From the NCBI GenBank assembly GCA_031292015.1, contig JARLHY010000032.1, positions 19,786 to 83,785 of the forward strand: a DNA stretch of 64,000 nucleotides. The letters are read 5' to 3'. The DNA is from Negativicutes bacterium (lineage in GTDB: Bacteria > Bacillota_C > Negativicutes > Sporomusales_B > JARLHX01). The position numbers were made by a program, and so were the translations under genes. Positions within the stretch are counted from its first letter, which is position 1. Every line of letters starts with the position of its first letter. Positions 52,800 through 61,232 of the stretch are shown here, in pieces. A model generated the notes under the pieces. It was not told the origin of the DNA. It did not search any database and was given only the letters and a program-made list of their open reading frames with translations.

Positions 52800-53300
52800 A
52801 TGGCAAAGTACTTTCTGGCAATGCTTTTGACAGGTTTTTTGCTGCTGGGGCAGATTGCCCCGGCGGCAGCCGCGCCGGAGTTTCTCCAGCAGCTGGATAT
52901 CGTCGCCGACAAGGCGGTGACGCCGCTGGACTACTCTTTTTTCGATCAGCCGTCCACCGGGCGGGTGGAGCTCTATAACGTGAAGAATCTCTGGGGGGCT
53001 GGCGCCCAGATGATTTTCTATCTGGAGACCGGCGACGGCACCGACTGGCTGATACTGGGCTTCAGCAACAGCATGGTCGAGGTCAGGCTGCAAAACAGGA
53101 AACAGGTGCTTTTCAGTGAACGGTTGACGGCGATTACGGCGTCGACCCCGCTGGTGCTGATCGTCAATGATGGCCTTCTGAAGGCCTCCATCGGCGGACG
53201 GAGCCAGACCGCGGCAGGGGTGACCGCCTTCAAAGGCAGCCTCACCACCCAGTCTGTCGAAACAACCTTGAAGGCCTACCGTTTCACCGAGCAGCGGTAG
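52800..53300 (+). CDS. Small secreted protein of unknown family, paralogue 2
   Basis: 166 residues from ATG 52800 (AAGGAGG upstream). Signal peptide about 1-24 (LLLGQIAPAAAAP). Same length and same conserved blocks as the protein at 46741 (VADKAVTPLDYSFF, TGRVELYNVKNL, GAQMIFYLETG, FKGSLTTQS). It sits 76 bp after the adhesin gene and before a barrel-like protein, so an adhesin-locus role such as periplasmic chaperone or surface cofactor is possible. No known domain recognised. Confidence 0.8.
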   Translation: MAKYFLAMLLTGFLLLGQIAPAAAAPEFLQQLDIVADKAVTPLDYSFFDQPSTGRVELYNVKNLWGAGAQMIFYLETGDGTDWLILGFSNSMVEVRLQNRKQVLFSERLTAITASTPLVLIVNDGLLKASIGGRSQTAAGVTAFKGSLTTQSVETTLKAYRFTEQR

Positions 53301-53453
53301 CGGAAGAATCTCAGTTCAGGAGAGCGCGCCGATGCGGACGTGGAGCAGCGGTGGCGGCAGGTTCAGCCTTGGCGGATTCAAATCGCGAACTGAAGGACTT
53401 GCTCAGTAACCGCTGACCAGGACCTGAGGCAATCATTTTCAGGAGGGATATCA

Positions 53454-54113
53454 GTGAAAAGGAGTATTTTATCAGGAATATTTGTTTTTGTGCTGCTTTC
53501 AGGCACCGCGCTGGCCAGCCCGCTGGCCGATTACTCGGCCGGGAAGACGGCTATTGATTTGACTCTTCACGCTTCGGGTAACGTGAAAAGCGAATTTTCG
53601 GGAGATGACGGCGATGACCAACTGACGGTTCCAGGCAAGAAGGCGGGCGATTTTGCCGCGACCATCGGCCTTGGCAACAGGATGGCGCTTCAATACGGGG
53701 CTTATGCTCCCAGGGCGCCCTTTTGGGGCGTTGCCACCCAACAGTTCAACCTGTTATATCAGGTTGACAAAGGAATTTCCGTCTTTGCCGGAGTTTTAAA
53801 CGCCAAATATTCTACTTCGGACTCCCGGGCACAACCGGAGAAAAAGAATATATTTCAGGGAGGCCTCATCGGCTATACTCCGCTTGGCCGTGACACCGTT
53901 CTTTACGGAACCGTCGGCTTTGGCCGGGATCTCACGGACCGGGAAGTCGGAGTATCCTATGCCTTCACGAAAAATCTCGAATTCAATCTCAGTTACCGCT
54001 GGTTAACAGTCAGAAACCTCAACATAACCTACGAGGATAGCGGTGCTGTTTGGCACGATACCAGCACCATCACCGCACCTGGTTTGGGAATGGGAGTTAC
54101 CTTGAAGTTTTGA
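53454..54113 (+). CDS. Probable outer-membrane beta-barrel protein
   Basis: 219 residues from GTG 53454 with GGAGGG upstream. Signal peptide about 1-22 (TALASP). The mature part alternates polar and hydrophobic residues over many short strands (QYGAYAPRAPFWGV, NLLYQVDKGISVFAGVL, VGVSYAFTKNLEFNLSYRW) and ends in VTLKF with a terminal Phe, the mark recognised by the barrel assembly machinery. About eight to ten strands are plausible. Not assigned to a family. Last gene of the adhesin locus, before a terminator. Confidence 0.7.
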   Translation: MKRSILSGIFVFVLLSGTALASPLADYSAGKTAIDLTLHASGNVKSEFSGDDGDDQLTVPGKKAGDFAATIGLGNRMALQYGAYAPRAPFWGVATQQFNLLYQVDKGISVFAGVLNAKYSTSDSRAQPEKKNIFQGGLIGYTPLGRDTVLYGTVGFGRDLTDREVGVSYAFTKNLEFNLSYRWLTVRNLNITYEDSGAVWHDTSTITAPGLGMGVTLKF

Positions 54114-54131
54114 TCCGCTTATACCGAAGCG

Positions 54132-54160
54132 ACGGAGTCTTGCAAAAGACTCCGTTTTTT
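54132..54160 (+). terminator. Terminator of the adhesin locus
   Basis: ACGGAGTCTT and AAGACTCCGT pair around a 4-nt loop, followed by six T. Nearly the same hairpin as at 63861. Confidence 0.85.
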
Positions 54161-54604
54161 GCTTTATCACCTATTAAGACAATAGAATAGGCGGGGGAGC
54201 TGCCCCCAAAATAACCGGACGGATTTTGCCGGCGATAGGGACATATGGGGCCAAGACCAGGATAATAGTGGCCAAAAGAGGAAATATATGATGTTTATTG
54301 AATGTTACAACCAAACTTTTCAATCATTGTTGTTACATATGCTATAACATAAAGAACATGGTATTACAACAGAGGAGTCAGAATATGAAGAAGATGAAAG
54401 GTTAAAATACTTATTCACCAGCCTGTAGAAGGGGCGGGGATAGACAGGAGTTTGAAGTTTTCCTATCGTAGGATAAGCAGTATTAATAACAGACTATATT
54501 CTGCATACTATATATTGTCTGAACCTTGCGGAAATAGTGATCCGAATGATATCATATATATTTGCAGCTGATGATACATTTAGCATCTGGAAGGAATGAC
54601 TCAT
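54161..54604. other. Regulatory region upstream of the GntR gene
   Basis: About 440 bp without a gene. An imperfect dyad CAGAC...GTCTG with inner TATATTC/ATATATTG parts at 54490-54521 partly resembles the GntR operator found at 55391, and ATGATATCAT at 54546-54555 is a perfect palindrome. A six-codon frame with a good ribosome site (about 54385) is probably meaningless. Confidence 0.4.
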
Positions 54605-55264
54605 ATGGGATTTTTCAATAAGCTCGAATTTAGGACAAAACAGGAGCTTGTATATAAAGAAATAAGAACAGCAATCGTCAACGCGAACTTCGCTCCCGGC
54701 GAGCGGCTTGTGATCGCTTATCTGGCCAAAGACTTACATGTCAGTGAAAGCCCCATCAGGGAAGCTTTAAAGCGCCTGGTTTCCGAAAATTTTGTTGTGG
54801 AACAGGGGATTGCGCTATATGTTGCCCCCTTGTCGGAACAACAGTTTTTAGAAATGCTGGATGTCCGGCTGCAGCTTGAATCCATCGCGATCAGCCGCTC
54901 GGCAAAATATATCGACGACGAAGGGATTCAAAGTCTCAGGCAGGATATAAATAAGATGCAGGAGGCCCTGGAAAAAGAAGATTTAGCGGGATACTATGCT
55001 CTGCACAAAAAATTCCATGACGACTGTTTCGCTTTCTGTAATGTTCCCTATCTGATCAGGGCATTGATTGATGCTGCCGATCACAATGAGCGGGGCATTA
55101 AAGTATTTAAACTTCGGATTTGGCGCGGAAAACCGGATATTGAACAACACAAAAAAATATTAAACGCCCTGGAGAGGCGCAGCGGCAATGAAGCGGTACA
55201 GGAACTGGAACGAAACAGAAAAAAGGCTTTTGATTTTTATGCCGAACAATTAACAGGCAAGTAA
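54605..55264 (+). CDS. GntR-family (FadR subfamily) transcriptional regulator of cluster B
   Basis: 219 residues from ATG 54605 (GGAAGGA 11 nt upstream; ATG 54596 would be only 3 nt away). N-terminal winged helix with the GntR signature VSESPIREALKRLVSENFV, then an all-helical FadR/FCD effector domain (about 80-215) whose metal or acid-binding residues include RLQLESIAISRSA and HKKFHDDCF. It senses an organic acid and normally represses. A perfect palindrome 19 bp long lies downstream of the promoter of the following operon and is its probable operator. The gene ends with a terminator, so it is separate from that operon. Confidence 0.92.
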   Translation: MGFFNKLEFRTKQELVYKEIRTAIVNANFAPGERLVIAYLAKDLHVSESPIREALKRLVSENFVVEQGIALYVAPLSEQQFLEMLDVRLQLESIAISRSAKYIDDEGIQSLRQDINKMQEALEKEDLAGYYALHKKFHDDCFAFCNVPYLIRALIDAADHNERGIKVFKLRIWRGKPDIEQHKKILNALERRSGNEAVQELERNRKKAFDFYAEQLTGK

Positions 55265-55282
55265 AAAAATAATAGCCTTTTT

Positions 55283-55322
55283 AAAGGCATGAATCATCTT
55301 TATGACGATTCATGTCTTTTTT
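55283..55322 (+). terminator. Terminator after the GntR gene
   Basis: AAAGGCATGAATC and GATTCATGTCTTT pair (one G-U) around an 11-nt loop, followed by a T-run. Confidence 0.8.
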
Positions 55323-55348
55323 ATTGCTGGCAATGATCTAGATACCGA

Positions 55349-55377
55349 TTGACAAAAAATCGATAATCACCTATATT
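55349..55377 (+). promoter_or_regulatory. Sigma-A promoter of catabolic cluster B
   Basis: TTGACA, 17-bp spacer, TATATT. Transcription would start near 55384. Confidence 0.75.
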
Positions 55378-55390
55378 TTAAATAAGCAAT

Positions 55391-55409
55391 ACAATATAGC
55401 CTATATTGT
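55391..55409 (+). promoter_or_regulatory. Candidate GntR operator of cluster B
   Basis: ACAATATAG-C-CTATATTGT is a perfect 9+1+9 palindrome at about +7 to +25 of the predicted transcript, the place of a roadblock repressor site. Assigned to the GntR protein by position. Confidence 0.65.
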
Positions 55410-55484
55410 GCGACAATTTACAAACCGAAGGTAACTCGGTTGATCACCGAACAGGCCTTGGGCATGGTCGGAAGGAGGTTGTCA

Positions 55485-55604
55485 ATGAAGCGGCGGGACC
55501 GGCTGAATGTCCGGGTTCCGTATCTTAGCGCGATCTTCAGCAGGCGCGGGCGGGAGAAATGGCGGTTCTGCTGCAACCCGCTCCGGCAAAACAGGGATTG
55601 GTGA
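55485..55604 (+). CDS. Possible 39-residue Arg-rich small protein in the cluster B leader
   Basis: A 39-codon frame with an excellent ribosome site (GAAGGAGG, 6 nt, ATG). The product is Arg-rich with two adjacent Cys and no recognised domain. It lies inside the roughly 410-nt leader between the cluster B promoter and the MFS gene. It may be a real small protein, a leader peptide or a chance frame; amino-acid composition is unlike the neighbours. Confidence 0.3.
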   Translation: MKRRDRLNVRVPYLSAIFSRRGREKWRFCCNPLRQNRDW

Positions 55605-55795
55605 CACCAGGACGTCGTTAAGCTTTGGCGAAATACCTTAAGAGGACAATCGGAAAGGGCCCGGATGACCGATCCGAGTAAACGCCAGGCACGGGTCACA
55701 CATAAACGGCGTTGCGAGTATTCCTTGCGGAGCGACTGTTAGAGATCAACTGGACCGCTGGATGAAAATCGACAGTGTAGTGAAGGAGGAGCAAA
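55605..55795. other. Remainder of the long 5' leader of cluster B
   Basis: With 55410-55484, this is untranslated leader if the promoter at 55349 is right. It is GC-rich and has several self-complementary segments. I cannot match it to a known riboswitch. Confidence 0.35.
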
Positions 55796-57067
55796 ATGTC
55801 TACTGATTTAGCGAAAATGGAGATAAGCAAGCCTCGGGGCACAGTGCGCTATGAGATTTGGGTGATCATGTTTCTGGCATTTTTTATGGCCTACTTGGAT
55901 CGAGCCAACATATCGGTACTGATTGCGAACGGCGGTTATACCGAAGCATTGGGAATTGCCGGCGATAGAGGCAGTCAGGGCTTATTAATGACCAGTTTTC
56001 TGTTCTTTTACGGTCTTGCCAGTTTTTTCATCGGTCCGGTCATTGATCGGATCGGCCCCAGAAAAGTCCTTATCTACAATTTGCTGCTCTGGGCCGGTAT
56101 CATGATTGTCATGGGAGCAGTCGCTTCATTTAAGGTACATATTTTCTGCCGGGTAATCCTTGGCCTGACTGAGGCAATGGCAGCGCCTGTCTGCTCCAAA
56201 CTTATCCATACCTGGTTTCCTGCCCAGGAACGGGCCAAAGCAAACGGCGTATGGTTCGTGGGACTCAATTTCTCCCTGTTGGCCGGCATACCGATCGTAG
56301 CATGGCTTGTTGCGGTATTTGGCTGGAGCGGCAGCTTTTATTCCATAGCTATCTTGAATATCATCCCGGTGTTCGCCTGTTTGGCTATTGTGTACGATAC
56401 TGTCGCCGCACACCCACGGATCAGCAAAGAAGAAGTCGAGTACATATCAGCCGGCAAGGTGGAGGACATCCATTCTTCCGGTACCCGTTTGACTTCGTAT
56501 AAGTTTTTGACCAAGAAGGTATTCTGGCTGACGACGATTGTATATTCATTTAATCTGGCCAGCTTTTGGGGGATACAGACCTGGTTGCCGACTTACCTGA
56601 TAACAACCCATGGATTTTCCTGGGCCAAGGGCGGCCTGTTATCCGGCGTTCCCTATGGTGTAAATATTTTGTTTTTGCTGATATTTACTCCCCTGATGGA
56701 TAAATACAACACAAGGGCTCCTTTTACGGCGGGGGGCTGCGTGTTCCTGACGGTTTCCATGTTTTTGGTTACATTAGCCGGGGACCCTATTATGGCTCTT
56801 ACCGCCATATCGATAGGGTTCGGATGCATTACCATGGCCAACTGCTCCCTTTTTCCCATTCTGCAAAATGGCATGGACTCCAATGAGGTAGCGGCGGCGG
56901 TTGGTTGTTTTACCGGGTTTGCCTACGTTTTTTCTTCGGCCTTTCCTTACATCATGGGCGCCATTTATAAGTACCTGGGCTCCCTTGACGCCGGCTTTTA
57001 TCTGCTGGGGGTTAATGGTGTGATTTCTGTTCTTGCTACTTTGCCGATGGTCAGAAACAGGCTTTAA
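55796..57067 (+). CDS. MFS transporter of the anion:cation symporter (ACS) type, cluster B
   Basis: 423 residues, about 12 membrane segments, GGAGGAG upstream. Signature FMAYLDRANISVLIANGGYT after helix 1, DRIGPRKVLIYN between helices 2 and 3, and a central loop HPRISKEEVEYI; all typical of the ACS group that takes up sugar acids and similar anions. First gene of cluster B, so the substrate of the pathway is likely an organic anion (inference). Confidence 0.92.
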   Translation: MSTDLAKMEISKPRGTVRYEIWVIMFLAFFMAYLDRANISVLIANGGYTEALGIAGDRGSQGLLMTSFLFFYGLASFFIGPVIDRIGPRKVLIYNLLLWAGIMIVMGAVASFKVHIFCRVILGLTEAMAAPVCSKLIHTWFPAQERAKANGVWFVGLNFSLLAGIPIVAWLVAVFGWSGSFYSIAILNIIPVFACLAIVYDTVAAHPRISKEEVEYISAGKVEDIHSSGTRLTSYKFLTKKVFWLTTIVYSFNLASFWGIQTWLPTYLITTHGFSWAKGGLLSGVPYGVNILFLLIFTPLMDKYNTRAPFTAGGCVFLTVSMFLVTLAGDPIMALTAISIGFGCITMANCSLFPILQNGMDSNEVAAAVGCFTGFAYVFSSAFPYIMGAIYKYLGSLDAGFYLLGVNGVISVLATLPMVRNRL

Positions 57068-57176
57068 TCTGCTTTTTACGATTGCAGGACTCTTTTCGCG
57101 ACAGGCGCTTAACTGAGTGACCGTAAAATTGCTGAGTGCTGAACTGCAGAATGATTCTAGACAGGAGATGATTATT

Positions 57177-58022
57177 TTGAACAAAAAATTGATTATAACC
57201 GCCGCCCTCTGCGGTGCGGGCACCACAAGAGCTCTGTCTCCCTATGTGCCCCTCACTCCGGACGAAATAGCGGCGGACGCTGTCGCATGCGCCAAAGCAG
57301 GTGCGGCCATCGCCCATATTCATGTACGCGATGAAAATGGCAGTAACAGTATGGCGACCGACCTGTTCGTCGAGGTGATAGGAAAAGTGCGCAAGGCTGT
57401 CGCCGCAGCCGGGCTCGATCTTGTGCTGAACCTGACGACTTCCGGCAGTCGTTGGCCTGAAGAGGTACGTGTTGCCCACCTGCCGGTGTTAATGCCGGAA
57501 ATGTGCTCCTATGACCCAGGTTCGATGAACTGGGCAAACAGTTATGTGTTTTTGAACACTCCATCTTTTTTGGAAAAACTCGGTGCTGTTTGCCAGGAAC
57601 TTCAGATTAAGCCTGAGATCGAGATCTTCGACGCCGGCATGATCGGCAATGTCGAATATTATCTCAAAAAAGGTGTGCTGAAAGCCCCCTGCCACTATCA
57701 GTTCGTACTGGACGTATCCGGCGGAATGCCAGGCAACATAGAAAGCCTGTCCTATCTGCTGCCGAAGATTCCGCAGGGTTCCACCTGGTCCATAACCGGC
57801 ATCGGCAAAAGTCATGTGCCGATGATGCTGGCGGGATTGGCCGCAGGTTGCGACGGGCTGCGGGTTGGTCTTGAGGACAATGTGTTTTTTGAGAAAGGTG
57901 TTCAGGCGACGAATGCCCAGCTTGTCACCCGCGCCGTCGAACTCGGGAAAATGGCAGGCAGACAGATTGCGACAGCGCAGGAAACGCGGCAAATTCTCGG
58001 ACTGAAAAAACACCGGCAGTAA
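57177..58022 (+). CDS. BKACE (beta-keto acid cleavage enzyme, DUF849), cluster B
   Basis: 281 residues from TTG 57177, chosen because AGGAG lies 9 nt upstream and the in-frame ATG 57168 abuts that site. The zinc ligands fall at the same positions as in the paralogue at 10261: His47 and His49 in HIHVRD and Glu233 in GLEDN. The reaction is beta-keto acid + acetyl-CoA to acetoacetate + acyl-CoA. Residues after the first strand differ between the two (TTRALSPYVPLTPDEI here), so substrates probably differ. Confidence 0.93.
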   Translation: MNKKLIITAALCGAGTTRALSPYVPLTPDEIAADAVACAKAGAAIAHIHVRDENGSNSMATDLFVEVIGKVRKAVAAAGLDLVLNLTTSGSRWPEEVRVAHLPVLMPEMCSYDPGSMNWANSYVFLNTPSFLEKLGAVCQELQIKPEIEIFDAGMIGNVEYYLKKGVLKAPCHYQFVLDVSGGMPGNIESLSYLLPKIPQGSTWSITGIGKSHVPMMLAGLAAGCDGLRVGLEDNVFFEKGVQATNAQLVTRAVELGKMAGRQIATAQETRQILGLKKHRQ

Positions 58023-58046
58023 AAATGAGACTGTGAGGCGAGTGCC

Positions 58047-59006
58047 ATGATGCTCAAGGAAATCAAAAAAGTGGCGGTGCTGGGGGCAGGTACGATGGGA
58101 CCCGGCATAGCCCAGACTTATGCCATGGGCGGCAGAGAAGTCAGACTTTGCGATATCAGCGAAGCTGCCCTGGAAAAGGCAAAGGTGATGCTCCGTACCA
58201 ATGTGGATACTTTTGTGGAGGAAGAACTGCTGACTGCCGCCGAAGCGCAGCAGGTCCTGGGCCGAATTTCATTTTGCGGCACTGTGGCCGAGGCGGTGGC
58301 GGGCGTGCAGTTTGTTCAGGAAACGGTGGCGGAAAGACCGGCGGTCAAAAAGGCGGTATTTGAGGAGCTGGATCGGTTGTTGCCGGCAAATGTCGTCATC
58401 GTATCCAACGCCTCTTCGTTGAATCCGTTCGAGCTGATGCCCAAGCGGCGCCAACCCTTCTTTACCACTGCCCATTGGTTCGCCCCGCCCCATATCATCC
58501 CTTTGGTCGAGGTTGCCAGAGGCGAAGCCACGACCGAAGAGACGATGGCGGTGGCTATCGAGCTGCTGCAAACATGCGGCAAGACCCCGGTAAGACTGGA
58601 GAAGTTCGTGCCCGGCTATATCATAAACAGGCTCCAGATCCTTTTGAATACCGAAGTATTTTATCTGCTGGACAATGGCATATGTACGCCGGAACAACTT
58701 GACCTTGCGGTAAAGGCAAGCCTCATGCCCCGGGGCATGGTGCTCGGCCTTGTGCAGCGGTACGATTTCACCGGCCTTGATATCAGCGCCAACAACATAA
58801 TCAACGCAAGCTATGTCATGCCCGAGACCAGCAAACGGCCCCAAGTGCTTTTCGACCATGTTGATAAGGGCGAACTGGGAGCCAAAACCGGAAAAGGCTT
58901 TTTTGATTATGGCGAACGCAGTTATGCCGAGCTTTGCAAAAAACGCGATAAAATGTTGTTTCAGGTGCTCAAGGCTACAAAGCATCTGATTAACGAAAAA
59001 ATATAG
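58047..59006 (+). CDS. 3-hydroxyacyl-CoA dehydrogenase-family oxidoreductase
   Basis: 319 residues. NAD-binding motif [10 protein letters not shown] at the N-terminus, [12 protein letters not shown], the catalytic His in [17 protein letters not shown], and a C-terminal helical domain ([20 protein letters not shown]). The HWFxPPHxxPLVEV form is the one seen in relatives that act on free 3-hydroxy acids, such as L-gulonate or carnitine dehydrogenases, rather than on CoA esters. Directly after BKACE (24 bp), it could oxidise the 3-hydroxy acid to the beta-keto acid used by BKACE (inference). Confidence 0.9.
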   Translation: MMLKEIKKVAVLGAGTMGPGIAQTYAMGGREVRLCDISEAALEKAKVMLRTNVDTFVEEELLTAAEAQQVLGRISFCGTVAEAVAGVQFVQETVAERPAVKKAVFEELDRLLPANVVIVSNASSLNPFELMPKRRQPFFTTAHWFAPPHIIPLVEVARGEATTEETMAVAIELLQTCGKTPVRLEKFVPGYIINRLQILLNTEVFYLLDNGICTPEQLDLAVKASLMPRGMVLGLVQRYDFTGLDISANNIINASYVMPETSKRPQVLFDHVDKGELGAKTGKGFFDYGERSYAELCKKRDKMLFQVLKATKHLINEKI

Positions 59007-59016
59007 GAGTTTTGTT

Positions 59017-60216
59017 ATGAACGATGTTGTTATCATTGAGGCCTGCCGCACGGCGGTGGGGGCCATGGGCGGAAGTCTGAAGCCTTTGCAGCCGGAAGAT
59101 CTGGCCTGCGCCGTGCTGGGAGGAACGCTGACGCGAGCCGGTATCGACTCCGCACTGGTTGACGAGGTCATCCTCGGTCACTGCCGTCAGAGCTCGGACA
59201 ACCCGAATATCGCAAGGATTGCGGCTCTGCGCTGCGGCATCCCGGAGGCAGTGCCGGCATACACCGTCATGCGGCAATGCGCTTCCGGCATGACCGCGGT
59301 TTACGACGGAGCGATGTCGATCCAGACCGGACAGAACGAAATCGTGCTTGCCGGCGGGACCGAGAGCATGAGCAACGCAATTTTCTATATGAGAAACGCC
59401 CGCTACGGTCTCGGTACAGGCAATAGGGAGTTACTCGACTCTGTCACCGAAGTTCAGTTCTGCTCTCAGCCCCAGGATGTCTACGGCAGGTTTAATATGG
59501 GGATGACGGCCGAAAATGTGGCGGAACGCCTGAATATCAGCCGGGAGGACCAGGACATTTTTGCCTTTGAATCCCAGACGAAAGCCGCCGCCGCTATCGC
59601 GGCCGGTCGGTTCAGGGACGAAATCACGCCGGTGTCTGTGCCGCAGGGCAGGAAAAAAGAGCCTGTGATCTTTGATACTGACGAGTACCCCAAAGAGACT
59701 ACGCTGGAAAAGCTGGCAAAGCTAAAGCCGGTTTTCCGCACCGATGGGAAAGGAAGCGTAACGGCGGGAAATTCTTCCGGCCGGAACGATGGCGCTTCCG
59801 CTCTTCTATTGATGTCAGGTGAAAAAGCGCAGAAACTGGGCCTCAAACCGATGGGAGTCATCCGCGGCTTTGCGGCAGCCGGCATTGATCCCCGGATCAT
59901 GGGCCTCGGCCCTGTTCCGGCAACAAAGAAGGCTCTGAAAAACGCGGGGCTAACCCTTGCCGATATCGGCCTCATCGAGCTCAACGAAGCTTTTGCCGCC
60001 CAGTCTCTTGGCTGCATCCGCGAGCTTGACCTGAACCCGGCTATGGTGAATGTCAACGGCGGTGCGATCGCGCTGGGGCACCCCGTGGGCAGTTCCGGTT
60101 CGCGCATTCTTGTTACGCTCCTCTATGAAATGCGCCGCAGAGGTCTGAAATATGGCCTGGCCACACTCTGTGCCGCAGGGGGTATGGGTATGACAACAAT
60201 TGTGGAAGCGGTGTAA
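59017..60216 (+). CDS. Thiolase (acetyl-CoA acetyltransferase family), cluster B
   Basis: 399 residues, starting 10 bp after the dehydrogenase gene. Active-site Cys88 in MRQCASGM, His355 in GHPVGSSG and Cys385 in LCAAGGMG. The usual CIGGG near the second Cys reads CAAGG, a small departure. It would split an acetoacetyl-CoA or longer 3-oxoacyl-CoA. Cluster B has no CoA-transferase to activate the acetoacetate produced by BKACE; the enzyme at 13862 or another one might supply it (inference). Confidence 0.92.
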   Translation: MNDVVIIEACRTAVGAMGGSLKPLQPEDLACAVLGGTLTRAGIDSALVDEVILGHCRQSSDNPNIARIAALRCGIPEAVPAYTVMRQCASGMTAVYDGAMSIQTGQNEIVLAGGTESMSNAIFYMRNARYGLGTGNRELLDSVTEVQFCSQPQDVYGRFNMGMTAENVAERLNISREDQDIFAFESQTKAAAAIAAGRFRDEITPVSVPQGRKKEPVIFDTDEYPKETTLEKLAKLKPVFRTDGKGSVTAGNSSGRNDGASALLLMSGEKAQKLGLKPMGVIRGFAAAGIDPRIMGLGPVPATKKALKNAGLTLADIGLIELNEAFAAQSLGCIRELDLNPAMVNVNGGAIALGHPVGSSGSRILVTLLYEMRRRGLKYGLATLCAAGGMGMTTIVEAV

Positions 60217-60248
60217 ATCACCAGCCGAAAAAACGGAGGGAATGGCGA

Positions 60249-61163
60249 ATGATTTATCAGAGTTTCGACCAGTTGTTCGCTAAAAACAACAACGAATACA
60301 GACAAAAACAGCTTGTGGCAGTCATGGCAGCCGAGGACGCCCACACCCTTGAAGCGGTAAGTCAAGCCGCCAAGGCCGGGACGGTGGACGCGATTCTCGT
60401 CGGCGATAAGGCCAAAATTCACCGGCAGTTGGCGCTGCTCGATGAACGACGGTCTGACTACACGATCATCCATGCTGACAATTCTGAGGACGTGGTGCTG
60501 AAAGCGGCGAGGCTTGTGAAGGACGGACAGGCCCATTTCCTTATGAAAGGGTTCATCCAGACCGGCGAGATGATGAAGGTATTGCTGAGCGAAAAATGCG
60601 GCTTTCGCACCGATATGATGATGTCCCACCTCAGTGTTGTGCAGATACCCAATTATCATAAACTTATCGGTTTGACCGACGCGGCGCTTTGTGTATATCC
60701 CGACCTGAAGCAAAAGAGCGACATGATAAAAAATGCCGTTCGGGCAATGCTGAACATGGGCTTTGACACACCGAAGGTGGCCGTGTTGGCAGCTGTTGAG
60801 CAAGTCAATCCCAAAATGCAGGAAACGGTGGATGCCGCCGAGCTCAAACGGATGAATGCCGAAGGCCTTCTGCCGGACTGCGTTGTCGACGGTCCGCTTT
60901 CCTATGACCTGGTGATGTCCAGGGAGGCGGCCGAGCTCAAAGGAATTGACAGCCCGGTCTGCGGCGACGCCGATCTGATGGTGGTCCCCAATCTGGCTGC
61001 CGGGAATATTCTGCTGAAAGCCCTCCGCTATTCGGCTGGAGCCGTCAGCGCAGGCGTGGTTCTCGGGGGTAAGGTGCCTTTGGTACTGACATCCCGGGCA
61101 GCGGAAACGACCAATAAGTATCTGCCGATTTTGCTGGCGGCTGAGGCCAGCCGGTTCGTCTAA
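60249..61163 (+). CDS. ptb: Phosphate acyltransferase (phosphate butyryltransferase type)
   Basis: 304 residues, typical for Ptb. PTA/PTB fold with AVMAAEDAHTLEAV, HFLMKGFIQTGEMMKVLL, the central DGPLSYDLVMS motif and the C-terminal NILLKALRYSAGAVSAGVVLG region that binds CoA and phosphate. It turns acyl-CoA and phosphate to acyl phosphate, the substrate of the kinase encoded next. Gene pair ptb-buk, 69 bp apart. Chain-length preference is unknown. Confidence 0.92.
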   Translation: MIYQSFDQLFAKNNNEYRQKQLVAVMAAEDAHTLEAVSQAAKAGTVDAILVGDKAKIHRQLALLDERRSDYTIIHADNSEDVVLKAARLVKDGQAHFLMKGFIQTGEMMKVLLSEKCGFRTDMMMSHLSVVQIPNYHKLIGLTDAALCVYPDLKQKSDMIKNAVRAMLNMGFDTPKVAVLAAVEQVNPKMQETVDAAELKRMNAEGLLPDCVVDGPLSYDLVMSREAAELKGIDSPVCGDADLMVVPNLAAGNILLKALRYSAGAVSAGVVLGGKVPLVLTSRAAETTNKYLPILLAAEASRFV

Positions 61164-61232
61164 CATGGCTGCCGGAGATGCTCCAGGGCAATCTCCGGTC
61201 GCCTGAACATATCGGAACAGGAGGATAGGCTG

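Noticed and set aside
53332..53409. A 25-codon frame with AGGAGAG upstream
   Set aside because: Too short and of low complexity to support without expression or conservation data.
58269..59171. A 300-codon frame on the minus strand
   Set aside because: Antisense to the hydroxyacyl-CoA dehydrogenase, which carries all family motifs.
60123..61166. A 347-codon frame on the minus strand
   Set aside because: Antisense to ptb and the end of the thiolase gene; no motif support.
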